DNA of 64,000 nt. Source: Halanaerobium saccharolyticum (lineage in GTDB: Bacteria; Bacillota; Halanaerobiia; Halanaerobiales; Halanaerobiaceae). Of this stretch, positions 9,347-18,842 are shown one piece after another (the stretch's first letter is position 1; the number at the start of each line of letters is the position of its first letter). Location of the stretch: positions 98,028 through 162,027 of the forward strand of contig NZ_QLME01000004.1 of NCBI RefSeq assembly GCF_003259895.1, in the 5' to 3' direction. A program made the translations under genes and the position numbers. Below the pieces are notes generated by a model. The model did no database searches, had not been told where the DNA came from, and was given only the letters and a program-made list of their open reading frames with translations.

Positions 9347-10241
9347 ACTGATCTCTCCTCTCTATTCCACCAGAAATTATTTTAACCCTCTGTAAATATT
9401 CAAGTTCTGTTTCTGATTTAATTTTTTTTAGCAAATCTTCTGCTGCAAAATCTTGAGAAACTAAAACCCCAGTTATGGTACCACTGTGAGCGATATTAAC
9501 TCCATAAATTTGACTCTGTCCCTCAACTAATTCCAACAATCTATTCAGATTTTCTTTGTAAAGAATTCTCTGATGAGCCAGACCACTGAGGATTGTACCG
9601 CTTCCCAGCAGCTGATAATTTTTGTTTTTTAGACCCTTTTTAATTAATTGAAGAGATTTTCTTGTGTTTTTTTCTTTGCTTTTATTTAAAGCTGCCAGTT
9701 TTTCTGACTGATTAAATTTTAAAGAATCTACAGTTCCTTTTTCTTTCAGAAGCAGAATATCCAGCTCAGGCGCCTCTGCAATAAAATAATTTTGTTTACC
9801 TTGTAAATGATCAAAAAATCTTATTCCGTTCAGAAAAACACCATCAGTTGGCTCCAGCTTCAGGCAGATCTTTTTTAAGAGTTTAAAATCAACTTTGTTT
9901 TTCAAAAGCAGCATTACTGCGGCTAAAGCAGCACTTATATCTGCTGTCGAAGAAGCCATTCCAATTCCGGTTATTAATTGAGAATTTATATTAATTTTAA
10001 TGCTTTTTTGCTTAAAACTATAATGATCCAATAATTTTTTAACAGCAAATTCTGTTTTAAAAGTACTTTCGGTACTGGAGTTGTTTTTATTGATAATCAC
10101 TCTTTTTTTACCAGCTGTAAAATTAGCACTTACCTGACTATATAAATTTATCGGACAGGAAATCAAGAAATTTTGATGATCTATACTACCCTGCAGTAAC
10201 TCTCCACAGCTGCCCGGAACTCTAATATTAACCTGCTGCAA
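9315..10241 (-). CDS. pduX: GHMP-family L-threonine kinase
   Basis: Phosphorylates L-threonine to L-threonine-3-phosphate, the substrate of CobD, whose gene overlaps this one by 32 nt. The N-terminus VRVPGSCGELLQG-like segment (IRVPGSCGELLQGSID) is the PduX hallmark, and TGIGMASSTADISAALAA (about residues 90-107) is the GHMP phosphate-binding loop. At 308 residues it has the expected length. Together pduX and cobD give the aminopropanol arm used by CbiB. Confidence 0.9.
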   Translation of the reverse strand: MQQVNIRVPGSCGELLQGSIDHQNFLISCPINLYSQVSANFTAGKKRVIINKNNSSTESTFKTEFAVKKLLDHYSFKQKSIKININSQLITGIGMASSTADISAALAAVMLLLKNKVDFKLLKKICLKLEPTDGVFLNGIRFFDHLQGKQNYFIAEAPELDILLLKEKGTVDSLKFNQSEKLAALNKSKEKNTRKSLQLIKKGLKNKNYQLLGSGTILSGLAHQRILYKENLNRLLELVEGQSQIYGVNIAHSGTITGVLVSQDFAAEDLLKKIKSETELEYLQRVKIISGGIERRDQFGTSTWRKIN

Positions 10242-10339
10242 AATTATTTCTCCCTTCTTAATTCAAATTAATAATCTAAAAAACTATAGTTAAGACCTCT
10301 GTCTGCTGGTAGTTTTGAGATTTCTAATTCGTAAAGTTT

Positions 10340-11302
10340 CTAAATTAAAACAAAGATAGCTGCAGCTGATATAAAAAATAAACCTACTGTAAAATAAATT
10401 AACATATTTAACTTTAAAATATCAGCAAGCTCAAATTTTTTGTTTTGCTGCCCAATATAGGCTCTAAAACTCTTTTGCCCGTGATAATAATTAATTCCAC
10501 CAAAACGGAGAGAAAGAGCACCTGCTGCCGCTGCTTCCGGATAACCCGCATTGGGGCTGGGATGTTTTTGAGCGTCATTAAAAACTGTTTTTAACGCTCC
10601 TCTAAAATCATAGTGGAGCAAAAAAGCGGCTGCAGACATTAAAATTGCTGTCAGCCGGGCTGGAATATAATTAAAAAAATCGTCAGTTCTGGCTGCAGTA
10701 AAACCAAAATTCAAATACCTATCATTTTTATAGCCCAGCATCGAATCCATAGTGTTTACAGCTTTATAAGTTACTGCAAGCGGCAGCCCACCTATCAAAT
10801 AATAAAAAGCGGGTGCCAAAATTCCATCTGAAGTATTTTCAGCCAGAGTTTCTAAAACAGCCCGAATCACTTCCTGCTTACTGCTCTGACTGCAGTCTCT
10901 GCCAACAATTTGATTCACTTTTTCTCGAGCCAGTTTTAAATCACTAGCTTTTAAAGCAGAGTAAACTTCCTGACCAGCATCAATCAGTCCTTTAAGGGCT
11001 AGAGTTAAACTCAGCAGAAATATTTTTAGCATTAGAGCAAAATAATTATTTAACTGTCCTGACAGAACAACTACCAGATAGCTGAGATAATAACTTAACC
11101 CCAGGACAATAACTACTAAAATTGCACCCTTGATTTTTGCTCTCTGGGGACTATCTTCATTTTTCAATAAATATTTTTCCAGAGTGCTGATTAGCCCTCC
11201 AATGAGGACAACTGGATGTGGAATCCAGTCCGGATCAGAAATAATTAAGTCAACAATTAAAGCAATAATTAAAATTATTAAAACTTCCAACTTAAACACC
11301 AC
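10340..11302 (-). CDS. cbiB: Adenosylcobinamide-phosphate synthase
   Basis: Integral membrane enzyme coupling aminopropanol phosphate to adenosylcobyric acid. The 320 residues open with a helix and DLIISDPDWIPHPVVLIGGLI, the DPxxxPHPV family signature. ENTSDGILAPAFYYLIGGLPLAVTYKAVNTMDSMLGY and SPNAGYPEAAAAGAL are further CbiB motifs. Four or more transmembrane segments are visible. The start overlaps the end of cbiA by 11 nt. Confidence 0.96.
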   Translation of the reverse strand: MVFKLEVLIILIIALIVDLIISDPDWIPHPVVLIGGLISTLEKYLLKNEDSPQRAKIKGAILVVIVLGLSYYLSYLVVVLSGQLNNYFALMLKIFLLSLTLALKGLIDAGQEVYSALKASDLKLAREKVNQIVGRDCSQSSKQEVIRAVLETLAENTSDGILAPAFYYLIGGLPLAVTYKAVNTMDSMLGYKNDRYLNFGFTAARTDDFFNYIPARLTAILMSAAAFLLHYDFRGALKTVFNDAQKHPSPNAGYPEAAAAGALSLRFGGINYYHGQKSFRAYIGQQNKKFELADILKLNMLIYFTVGLFFISAAAIFVLI

Positions 11303-12674
11303 TCTTTTGATAGGCTAAAGCTTTTAGTAAAAAATTATTTACCATCTCTGGATTGGAAGCAAAATGAAGATGAACATAAGATGCAAGAATATTCTCCAGA
11401 GTACTGTATCCTTCTCTGATTTTGCGATAACTATACTTTCTTTTTACATTCGCCTCAATTTTACTGATTTTTGAATAATGAAAAACATGACCTCTTGCTT
11501 TTTCTCCCTTATTTAATAATAAATTATCAGCTGAGGCTTCAATCTCCCGATATCCCATTTCCTGTAGTTTTGAAGTCATCTCTATCTCAGCTGGAATTAA
11601 ATCCAGCATCTGATATATATTTCCCTCAAAATCTTTTACCTGACTGCTGAGATACATCAAACCTCCACATTCTGCATAAATAGGAAGTCCTTCACTTATC
11701 TTTTCTTTTAAATCATTTTTAAACTCCTTATTTAAAGCTAATTCTTCCAGAAAACTCTCGGGAAAACCACCTCCAAAATAGGCTGCATCCACCTCTGGCA
11801 GCTGACTATCATTTAGAGGACTAATTTCAATAATTTCTGCTCCTGCTGCTTTTAAAAGCTCAAGATTTGCCTGATAATAAAAATTGAAAGCCTGGTCAAG
11901 AGCAACTGCAATCTTTATTTTCGCTTTTTTAATTTTATCTTTAAATCCAGAACTAAAATCAGCAGCTGAATCGATCTCTATTAAATCATCTGATTCAGAA
12001 ATTTCTATTATCCCCTCTAGATCAATATATTCTTCCATCAATTCGGTCAATTTTTGAATGTAAATTTCAAGTTCCCGACTCTCAGTAACTGGTACCAGAC
12101 CTAAATGCCTTTCCGGCAGCTCCAGATCCTGATTTTTGGGAAGATAACCTAATATTTTTAGATCACTCATCTTAGCCTCAACTGCTTCTTTTAAGAGTTT
12201 AAAATGATGAGGACTGCTGACATTATTAATTATAACACCTTTAAGATTTAAATCAGGATCATAATTTTTGTATCCATAAACTACTGCAGCTGCACTCTGA
12301 GCAACTTTACGGGCATCAATAACTAAAATCACAGGTGCTTTTATAGTCTTAGCTATTTCGGCTGTACTGCTGACAGAATCTTTTCCCTTTCCATCAAAAA
12401 GTCCCATTACACCTTCTACTAAAGAAATATCAGCCTGCTGACTGTTTTGTAAAAAGGTCCTTCTGACTCCAGCAGCACCCAGAAAATAGCTGTCCAGATT
12501 ATAAGAATTCCTACCACAAATTAAAGTGTGAAAACCGGGATCTATATAATCAGGTCCCACTTTAAATGGCTGAACCTTTAGTCCCTGCTTTTTAAGTGCT
12601 GCCATCAAACCTAATGCAAGAGTAGTTTTCCCAACCCCACTGCGGCTGCCAGCAATAACTATTTTTTTATTCAT
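11292..12674 (-). CDS. cbiA: Cobyrinate a,c-diamide synthase
   Basis: ATP- and glutamine-dependent amidation of cobyrinic acid at side chains a and c. The N-terminal domain has the P-loop AGSRSGVGKTTLALGL and DYIDPGFH; the C-terminal class I glutaminase-type domain has YFGGGFPESF and the catalytic cysteine in YAECGGLMYLS, with the late HLHFASN histidine. The start is set at the ATG at 12674, which has GAGGAGG seven nt upstream and overlaps cbiG by 8 nt. A longer frame from 12716 would add 14 residues lacking family similarity. 460 aa is the usual length. Confidence 0.96.
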   Translation of the reverse strand: MNKKIVIAGSRSGVGKTTLALGLMAALKKQGLKVQPFKVGPDYIDPGFHTLICGRNSYNLDSYFLGAAGVRRTFLQNSQQADISLVEGVMGLFDGKGKDSVSSTAEIAKTIKAPVILVIDARKVAQSAAAVVYGYKNYDPDLNLKGVIINNVSSPHHFKLLKEAVEAKMSDLKILGYLPKNQDLELPERHLGLVPVTESRELEIYIQKLTELMEEYIDLEGIIEISESDDLIEIDSAADFSSGFKDKIKKAKIKIAVALDQAFNFYYQANLELLKAAGAEIIEISPLNDSQLPEVDAAYFGGGFPESFLEELALNKEFKNDLKEKISEGLPIYAECGGLMYLSSQVKDFEGNIYQMLDLIPAEIEMTSKLQEMGYREIEASADNLLLNKGEKARGHVFHYSKISKIEANVKRKYSYRKIREGYSTLENILASYVHLHFASNPEMVNNFLLKALAYQKSGV

Positions 12675-13731
12675 CAGTAACTTCCTCCTCAAAAACTGAA
12701 AGAGTAATTCCCTCATATTTTTTCTTGTCTGCTATTAATTTCCCGACACCTGAGGCCAGAACTGCAGCTGGTGATGCTGCAGCAGCCACTCCGGTTATTT
12801 TTTTTACAAAATCAGATTTTTTTATATCTAGCCCAGTTTCTACTTCTTTTATTTTTTCTCTCTCAATAATTTCCAGAGGCCAGTTATTTTCTGCTGCCAG
12901 TTCTAAAATTCCTGCTTCTTCTTTCTTTAAATCAATAGTTGCTATTTTTTTAATACTTGCTGGCAGTAAATTCAATTCTTCTAAAAGGCTCTTTAAGGAC
13001 CTCCTGATTGCTGCAGCAGTGGTATTTTTTCTGCAGCCAATACCAAGCACAATGTTTCGGGGAATTAACTGCAATTGATTTTCCTCTAGTTTAAACTTTT
13101 GATTAGAAATTATGATCTCAAAAGCCTCACTGCTCCTGAGTTCTTGCAGCTGTTCCAGAGAATATATTTTAATATTATTATCTGCTTTAATCTTAATTTT
13201 ATAATCACTAAAAATATGTAGTTCGCTTCCAAATAGAAGTGCTCCATTTGCTTTTTTTAATCTATCAAAAGGTTTTATTTTACAGTCCAATCTCTGAGCT
13301 AAGAGATCCACAGCCAGCTTATTATTACAATCTGTCGCGGTGGTAATTACCGGTCTGGCCTTTAAAAAATCTGCTATCTCTACTGTCAGCTGATTAGCTC
13401 CTCCTAAATGACCGGAGAGAGTACTAATAACATTTTGCGCTGTATCATCAATTGTCAGTACAGCCGGATCAGATTTTTTGCTTTCCAGTAAAGGAGCAAT
13501 TATTCGAACAACTATTCCCAGAGCCATAATGAAGATTAAAGCATCATATTCTTTAAAAATTTTACCCACTAAACTGCTCAAAGAGCTAAAAGCCTGGTAA
13601 CTTTCATTTTCTTTATCCAGTTTAGTCGGTAGATATAAATCTAGGTGTCTGTATTCTTTTTTTAACTTTAAAGCAAGCTCTTTTGCAGCTGGAGTCAAAA
13701 CTATCACGGCTGTTTTTTTTTCTTTGAACAT
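12667..13731 (-). CDS. cbiG: Cobalt-precorrin-5A hydrolase
   Basis: Opens the delta-lactone of cobalt-precorrin-5A, releasing acetaldehyde, a step specific to the anaerobic pathway. 354 residues; IFIMALGIVVRIIAPLLESKKSDPAV and DDTAQNVISTLSGHLGGAN are the family core (about residues 68-120). The C-terminal domain has LGIGCRKNTTAAAIR and AVLASGVGKLIADKKKYEGITLS. The ATG at 13731 follows GAGGTG; a GTG at 13737 is possible. It lies between cbiJ and cbiA. Confidence 0.95.
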   Translation of the reverse strand: MFKEKKTAVIVLTPAAKELALKLKKEYRHLDLYLPTKLDKENESYQAFSSLSSLVGKIFKEYDALIFIMALGIVVRIIAPLLESKKSDPAVLTIDDTAQNVISTLSGHLGGANQLTVEIADFLKARPVITTATDCNNKLAVDLLAQRLDCKIKPFDRLKKANGALLFGSELHIFSDYKIKIKADNNIKIYSLEQLQELRSSEAFEIIISNQKFKLEENQLQLIPRNIVLGIGCRKNTTAAAIRRSLKSLLEELNLLPASIKKIATIDLKKEEAGILELAAENNWPLEIIEREKIKEVETGLDIKKSDFVKKITGVAAAASPAAVLASGVGKLIADKKKYEGITLSVFEEEVTDE

Positions 13732-13733
13732 AA

Positions 13734-14519
13734 TCACACCTCTGCTTTATGATTAGTTTTAATATATTCTATCAGATTAGCAGCTTCATTAAAAACCAGT
13801 GGATAGTTTATCTGCGGTCTCCGAATAACAATCACAGCTATTCGCAGCTCAACTGCAGCCTCAATTTTACTTTTTAGGCCACCACTATCTCCACTTGCCT
13901 TAGTAACTATTACATCTGCTCCATATTCTTTAAATAGAGACCGATTAAATTCTTTAGTAAAAGGCCCTTTGACTGCAATAATATTTGCCGGTGGCAGACC
14001 AAGATCAATAATTTTTTTAATAAAAGCAGGAAAAGTCATGACCCTCATAAATAATCTGTTTTCAAAATTGGAGATCTTATTGATAAATGTTTTTACATTT
14101 TTAGAGCCGGTTGTTAAAAAAACCCTTTCAAAATCATTTGCTTTTTCTGCAGCCTGTTTGTAATTGTCAGCATTTATGATATTTGCAGTAGTCTCATCAT
14201 ACTGGCTTAAATCAATATCTTTTCTTTCATAGCGAATATATTTTATACCAGCTTCTGAGACAGCTTTAATTGCACTTTTAGTTATTTCTTCTGCAAAAGG
14301 ATGAGTTGCATCTACCACCAATAAAATTTTTTCTTTTTTAATTAAATTATAAAGATCGTCCCGGTTCATTCTTTTTTTTATAACTCTGATCTCAAATTTT
14401 TCTTTAATCAATTTTTTTCCATAATCGGTGGTAACAGAAGCAATTAAATTTTCTCCCTCATTTATTAAACCCTCAATCAACTGATAACTATCAGAAGTCC
14501 CTGCAATTACAAGAATCAT
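13734..14519 (-). CDS. cbiJ: Cobalt-precorrin-6A reductase
   Basis: Reduces the corrin macrocycle of cobalt-precorrin-6A. The 261 residues begin with MILVIAGTSDSYQLIEGL, and carry VDATHPFAEEITKSA, YIRYERK, VFLTTGSKN, MRVMTFP, IIAVKGPFTKEFN and TKASGDSGGLKSKIEAA, the conserved run of the CobK/CbiJ family. The ATG overlaps the cbiH stop by 4 nt, so the two are translationally coupled. Confidence 0.95.
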   Translation of the reverse strand: MILVIAGTSDSYQLIEGLINEGENLIASVTTDYGKKLIKEKFEIRVIKKRMNRDDLYNLIKKEKILLVVDATHPFAEEITKSAIKAVSEAGIKYIRYERKDIDLSQYDETTANIINADNYKQAAEKANDFERVFLTTGSKNVKTFINKISNFENRLFMRVMTFPAFIKKIIDLGLPPANIIAVKGPFTKEFNRSLFKEYGADVIVTKASGDSGGLKSKIEAAVELRIAVIVIRRPQINYPLVFNEAANLIEYIKTNHKAEV

Positions 14520-15256
14520 AAATCATAACCTCGTGGTGTTATTAATTTTCCATTAGCTGTATAAGTCTGAGAATTACCGATGATTACTGTAGTTAACATA
14601 TCAACTTTTTTTAGCGGCATTTCTTCTAAATTAGTAATAATTTTTTCTTCACCATCACGCCCAATGTTACGCACTATTCCAACTGGAGTCTGCTTATCTT
14701 TATTAGCCAGATAAATCTCACGAGCAATTCTTAACTGTTTTTTTCTTCTGCTGCTGCGGGGATTATATAAAACAGTAATTAAATCTGCTTCTGCTGCAGC
14801 TTTTAATCTTTTAACTATTAGATCCCAGGGTGTCAAAATATCACTGAGGCTGATTACTGCATAGTCATGCATTAATGGTGCTCCCAGCACAGCGGCGGCT
14901 GCATTGGCCGCTGTAATTCCAGGAACAACTTCTATTTTTAGATTACTATTTTGAACTTCCACCATCTCTAAAGCCAGACCCGCCATTCCATAAACCCCCG
15001 GATCTCCACTACTAATCAAAGCTACTTTTTTTCCTTTTCTAGCAAATTCTATTGCCTTTTTAACTCTTTCCTTTTCTTTTCTCATTCCACTAACATAAAC
15101 CTGCTGTTTAGCAGTTATTATTTCTTCTATACATTCAATATAAGTAGTATAACCAACAATAGTATCAACTTTTTTTAAAATTTTATAGGCTTTACGGCTC
15201 ATACTCTCTAAATTTCCTGGTCCAATTCCAATTACATAAAGATCTGCAGTCAACAA
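14516..15256 (-). CDS. cbiH: Cobalt-precorrin-3B C17-methyltransferase
   Basis: SAM-dependent methylation at C17 with ring contraction. Motifs: YVIGIGPGNLESMSRKA, VALISSGDPGVYGMAGL and PGITAANAAAAVLGAPLMHDYAVISLSDILTPW, which together are typical of CbiH/CobJ. 246 residues. The start is a TTG (15256, or the next TTG at 15253) behind AAAGGA; no ATG fits the N-terminus. The stop overlaps cbiJ by 4 nt. Confidence 0.94.
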   Translation of the reverse strand: MLTADLYVIGIGPGNLESMSRKAYKILKKVDTIVGYTTYIECIEEIITAKQQVYVSGMRKEKERVKKAIEFARKGKKVALISSGDPGVYGMAGLALEMVEVQNSNLKIEVVPGITAANAAAAVLGAPLMHDYAVISLSDILTPWDLIVKRLKAAAEADLITVLYNPRSSRRKKQLRIAREIYLANKDKQTPVGIVRNIGRDGEEKIITNLEEMPLKKVDMLTTVIIGNSQTYTANGKLITPRGYDL

Positions 15257-15338
15257 TTTAGATCAATCCTTTCTTTAAAAGTAAATTTTTTTATATTTCA
15301 GATGATAATGCCTTAAATATAATTCAATTGCTAATTCT

Positions 15339-15962
15339 CTATTCTAAAAAATAACTACTATTAGTCACCTGATCTAAAAGCAAATTATTATGAGAAACAA
15401 TAATAAAGGGCTGTGCTATTTTATTTAAGATTTTTATCATTCTTTTTATAGACTGTTTATCCAGACTTGCAAAAGGCTCATCTAATAATAAAACATCGGG
15501 GTCCATGGCTAATACAGCAGCAAAAGCTATAATTTTCTTTTGTCCCTGAGATAAATTATAAGTTACTTTCTTTTCAAAGCCCTCCATTTTAACCATGGCT
15601 AATTTTTCTGAAACTATTTTTTTAGCTTCTGCTTTAGATTTACCCAGATTTATAGGACCAAAGGCAACATCTTCCTCTACAGTTGGCAAAAAAAGTTGAT
15701 TATCAGAATCCTGAAATAAATAGCCAATCCTTTCTCTTACTTCAATAAAATCTTCTTCCTTTTCTCTTTTTTGATCAAAAATTTCTATTTGACCAGAGTC
15801 AGCTTTTAAAAGCCCCATAATTAATTTAAAAAATGTTGTTTTCCCACAACCATTATCACCAATTAAAGCAATTCTTTCTTCATTTTTTAAACTAAAATTA
15901 AAATTTTCAAATATATATTCTTCTTTATCATAGCTAAATGACAGGTTTTTTACTTTTATCAT
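15339..15962 (-). CDS. cbiO: Cobalt ECF transporter ATPase
   Basis: Energises the cobalt importer from the cytoplasmic face. In 207 residues it has Walker A GDNGCGKTTFF, a Q-loop in GYLFQDSDNQLFLPTVEEDVAFG (the ECF ATPase signature region), the ABC signature NLSQGQKKIIAFA, Walker B DVLLLDEP and the switch His in IIVSHN. The protein is somewhat short at the C-terminus compared with many CbiO (about 250-280). It starts 2 nt after cbiQ ends. Confidence 0.93.
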   Translation of the reverse strand: MIKVKNLSFSYDKEEYIFENFNFSLKNEERIALIGDNGCGKTTFFKLIMGLLKADSGQIEIFDQKREKEEDFIEVRERIGYLFQDSDNQLFLPTVEEDVAFGPINLGKSKAEAKKIVSEKLAMVKMEGFEKKVTYNLSQGQKKIIAFAAVLAMDPDVLLLDEPFASLDKQSIKRMIKILNKIAQPFIIVSHNNLLLDQVTNSSYFLE

Positions 15963-15963
15963 T

Positions 15964-16722
15964 TTAGATCAAGCCTTTCCGGAAAATAAAGATTAGACTT
16001 AGACTAATTAAATAACCGATTATAAATAAAATGTCCAGCTTCTTAATTTTAAAATCATCAAAAAATATAAATTTACCTTTAAACCCTCTACAGATCATTG
16101 CCTCATAGACTTTTTGAGATCTTTCATAACTTTTAATTAACAGCATTGCAATTAAATATGCATAAGACTTATAAGTATGTAAATTTGTTTTTGCTTTAAA
16201 AGCACGCATTAACATTGCCTCATATAAATTATTATATTCTTTCTTTATAATATGCAAATATCTATAAACAAAGAAAAATAAATAAATTAGTTTTTCAGCT
16301 ATTTTTAGTCTATAAAGGGCATGGATAATTTCAGAGACTGAATTAGTTGTTAAAAGTGAAATAATTAAAAGCATAATCGAATTAGAACGTAAAGTAATTT
16401 TTAAAGCAAAATTTATTCCTTCAGCTGTTATACTGAACTTACCAATATTTAATAATTCTTCTCCTGGAAAAGTAAAAGGAATAAAAATCCAGATAATAAT
16501 TATAAAAAAATTAATCAGTATAAGTTTTTTAAAAAGATATTTTGTTTCTATTTTACTATTAATAATTAAGATAATTGCTAAAAATAGAAAATAAGATAAG
16601 GTAATTAAATCATTGGTTAAGGCAATTAAAAAAGCTGTTATAAATGCAATTACTATTTTCAAACGGGGATCTAGCTGATGAATCCAGCTGACCCCATAAG
16701 TGTTTTCTTTCTTAAAAATCAT
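15964..16722 (-). CDS. cbiQ: Cobalt ECF transporter T component
   Basis: Integral membrane coupling protein linking CbiM to CbiO. The 252 residues have about five membrane segments, an N-terminal HQLDPRLKIVIAFITAFLIAL stretch, and the cytoplasmic coupling-helix motifs with the Ala-Arg-Gly pattern: EAMLMRAFKAK (about residue 168) and EAMICRGFKGK (about 208). It begins at the last base of the preceding auxiliary subunit gene and is followed by cbiO. Confidence 0.93.
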   Translation of the reverse strand: MIFKKENTYGVSWIHQLDPRLKIVIAFITAFLIALTNDLITLSYFLFLAIILIINSKIETKYLFKKLILINFFIIIIWIFIPFTFPGEELLNIGKFSITAEGINFALKITLRSNSIMLLIISLLTTNSVSEIIHALYRLKIAEKLIYLFFFVYRYLHIIKKEYNNLYEAMLMRAFKAKTNLHTYKSYAYLIAMLLIKSYERSQKVYEAMICRGFKGKFIFFDDFKIKKLDILFIIGYLISLSLIFIFRKGLI

Positions 16723-17306
16723 TATTTTTTTCCTTTTTTGAAATATGAAGCTACTCCCATAAGTCCAAAAATATAACCTATTCCGCCTATGATTTCTGTC
16801 AGACCAGGACCAGAATCTTGGTTTGATTCAATAATACTTTTTTTAATTGGAGTCAATTTTTTATCTAATTCCTCAGCAACAACTTCTCGAAGTTTTTCTT
16901 CACTTAAATTGTTATAGCTTACTTCTGCTTTTGAAGTTGAAGCTGCTGCATCTTTATTATTAATTTCTGGCAATTTTGACTCAGATAATGCATATTCAGC
17001 TTGATGACCCATCCCGGCATTCATTTTAATCTCTAAATCTGTTTTTTTGGGAATTTCAATTTCACAAATCCCATTTTCATTTGTTTTAGCTTCTGCTAAT
17101 AACTCTCCCTGTTTATTGTAGACCATTATTTCTGCATCTTTAGCAGGAGAACCATCACCAAAAGCTCCTTCTGCTATAATTTTATTCCCTTCAACATAGG
17201 CATATAAAATCACCCTATGCGCAAAAACAGGTAAAGAAAAGGATAGAAAAATCGCTACTAAAGATATAAATATAACTAATTTTTTTATTTTTGTTTCTAA
17301 AATCAC
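16722..17306 (-). CDS. Auxiliary component L of the NikKMLQO/CbiKMLQO-type metal ECF transporter
   Basis: 194 residues with an N-terminal membrane segment or signal (about 8-28), an extracytoplasmic domain starting HRVILYAYVEGNKIIAEGAFGDGSPAKDAEI, a linker that is coiled-coil-like around residues 130-160, and a C-terminal membrane helix (GIGYIFGLMGVASYF) ending in lysines. The histidine near the predicted mature N-terminus and the Ig-like loop resemble the L subunit found with DUF4198 K subunits in nickel/cobalt ECF systems. It is much larger than CbiN (about 100 aa, two helices) and unlike it. It overlaps cbiM by 4 nt. Metal (Co rather than Ni) is inferred from the B12 operon. Confidence 0.75.
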   Translation of the reverse strand: MILETKIKKLVIFISLVAIFLSFSLPVFAHRVILYAYVEGNKIIAEGAFGDGSPAKDAEIMVYNKQGELLAEAKTNENGICEIEIPKKTDLEIKMNAGMGHQAEYALSESKLPEINNKDAAASTSKAEVSYNNLSEEKLREVVAEELDKKLTPIKKSIIESNQDSGPGLTEIIGGIGYIFGLMGVASYFKKGKK

Positions 17307-17914
17307 TTTTTATCCAGCTCCTCTAAAATAATAGGCTTAATCTTTTCAATTGCAAATACAACAAAAACACTTATAATACCTTCAATAATAATTACCGGAA
17401 CATGACTGATTATAGTTAATTTTGCGATTTCCAAGAATGATTGGTTTGTAAAAAATAAAGAAACAGCTACCATTACTGCTGTTAAAAAAACCGCTAGAGC
17501 TCCACTAAAAAAAGCAACAGTCCCTAAGAAAACACGACTATTATTTAAATCATATATTTTAAAAAATTGATGAGCAATAATAGCTGGTAAAGCAACATTT
17601 AAAGTATTTACGCCAAGAGCAGTTATCCCACCAAATTGAAATAAAATACTCTGCAAAAATAAGGCTATTAAAACAGCTGGAAAAACCTGCCATCCAAGCA
17701 TAATCCCAGCAATTCCATTTAAAAGAAGATGAATACTGGTTGGACCAATAGGTACATGGATTAATGAGGCCACAAATAAAGCAGCTGAGACAATTGCAGT
17801 TTTAGGTATATCTTGATCTTTCATTTTTTTTAAACCAACAGCAACTCCTACAGCAGAAAATAAGCCTCCCCCAAATAAAACCGGTGCTGATAAGACTCCC
17901 TCTGAAATATGCAA
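17303..17914 (-). CDS. cbiM: Cobalt ECF transporter S component
   Basis: Metal-binding membrane subunit. The N-terminus is MHISEGVLSAPVLFGGG; in this family the Met1-His2 amino terminus is inserted into the protein and coordinates the metal. A second ligand region is HVPIGPTSIHLLLNGIAGIMLG (about residues 54-75). About six membrane helices in 203 residues. It has a 99-nt upstream gap and overlaps the L subunit downstream by 4 nt. Confidence 0.94.
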   Translation of the reverse strand: MHISEGVLSAPVLFGGGLFSAVGVAVGLKKMKDQDIPKTAIVSAALFVASLIHVPIGPTSIHLLLNGIAGIMLGWQVFPAVLIALFLQSILFQFGGITALGVNTLNVALPAIIAHQFFKIYDLNNSRVFLGTVAFFSGALAVFLTAVMVAVSLFFTNQSFLEIAKLTIISHVPVIIIEGIISVFVVFAIEKIKPIILEELDKK

Positions 17915-18013
17915 TTAAATTCACTCCCCTGTAATGAAATCAAAAATCAGTCTTTATTAAAGCTATAAATTAGAAGAAGATAACTAAAACTCCACTAATT
18001 TATTGATAAATAA

Positions 18014-18790
18014 TTAATTCATATCATATGCTTTAACCCACATTACTGCACCAATTTCATGATCTTTACCTTCAATCTTTTCACCTTCCAGCAAAGCTGC
18101 AAAACCCCACCAACCAGATTTAGGTATGGAATAAGAAAAAACTCCATTTTTGTCTGTTTTTACAACCTGAGTGTAGAATGAATCAGCAGGAACTTTAATT
18201 CCAGCACCATTTAAACCGCTAAAAGATCCAGCATTAAGGTATTCAACCTCCACTTCTGCATAAGGAACAGCTTCTCCATCTTTTTTAACAATAGCTCTAA
18301 AGTTATTACCTGTCCACAAACCATAGGGCCTAGCTAAGGGTACAATCTCTGCTTTTTGACCAATTTCTCGATCCCAGTCACTGGGCATTCCCATTTTATT
18401 AACTACGACTTTTGTATATTGAGTTATGTATGCATCTTCTCCAGACTCATAATAGGGAGCCGGTTCTAAATAAAATAGATAATCACCTGGAGCTTTAGTT
18501 TGATAAGTAGTTTTCCAGGATTGAGAACCAAAGTATTCAAATGAGACTAATTCAGAAGTTAAATCTGTTTCTCTTCCTTTATTGATCACAGCAAATTTTT
18601 GAGGCTTATCCATTTTCATAGTGTGAGAAGCCTCCATAGGGTGAGTAAAAATCAACTGCAGTCCAATTTCTTCTTCCTCCCCCTTACTAATTGTCTCATC
18701 AGTAGGTAGAACAAGCTGAAAATGAGCTGAAACACTCAGGGTTATAGCTAAAACAAAAATTATTAAAAATAAAACTGATTTTTTAAACAT
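18014..18790 (-). CDS. DUF4198 periplasmic component K of the metal ECF transporter
   Basis: 258 residues with a Sec signal peptide (hydrophobic to about residue 20, then [18 protein letters not shown], leaving a histidine near the mature N-terminus). Beta-rich repeats follow, including a DUF4198 core ([18 protein letters not shown]) and a C-terminal carboxypeptidase-regulatory-like fold (AEVEVEYLN...[19 protein letters not shown]). DUF4198 proteins are the K subunits of NikKMLQO-type importers, and the M, L, Q and O genes follow in exactly that order. No C-terminal membrane helix is apparent, so it may be free in the periplasm. The start at 18790 has AAGGATG upstream; 18799 is an alternative. 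Confidence 0.8.
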   Translation of the reverse strand: MFKKSVLFLIIFVLAITLSVSAHFQLVLPTDETISKGEEEEIGLQLIFTHPMEASHTMKMDKPQKFAVINKGRETDLTSELVSFEYFGSQSWKTTYQTKAPGDYLFYLEPAPYYESGEDAYITQYTKVVVNKMGMPSDWDREIGQKAEIVPLARPYGLWTGNNFRAIVKKDGEAVPYAEVEVEYLNAGSFSGLNGAGIKVPADSFYTQVVKTDKNGVFSYSIPKSGWWGFAALLEGEKIEGKDHEIGAVMWVKAYDMN

Positions 18791-18842
18791 TAAAATCATC
18801 CTTTTCTATTAGTGTTTTTTAAAAATTCTTTAAGCTTTTATT

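Noticed and set aside
12725..13078. 117-codon plus-strand open frame
   Set aside because: Lies wholly antisense to cbiG, with no ribosome site and a low-complexity Ser/Ala/Phe composition; a shadow of the real gene.
16722..17306. Annotation as CbiN
   Set aside because: CbiN is about 100 residues with two helices; this protein is 194 residues with a large extracytoplasmic domain and goes with a DUF4198 K subunit, so the L-type component is the better call.
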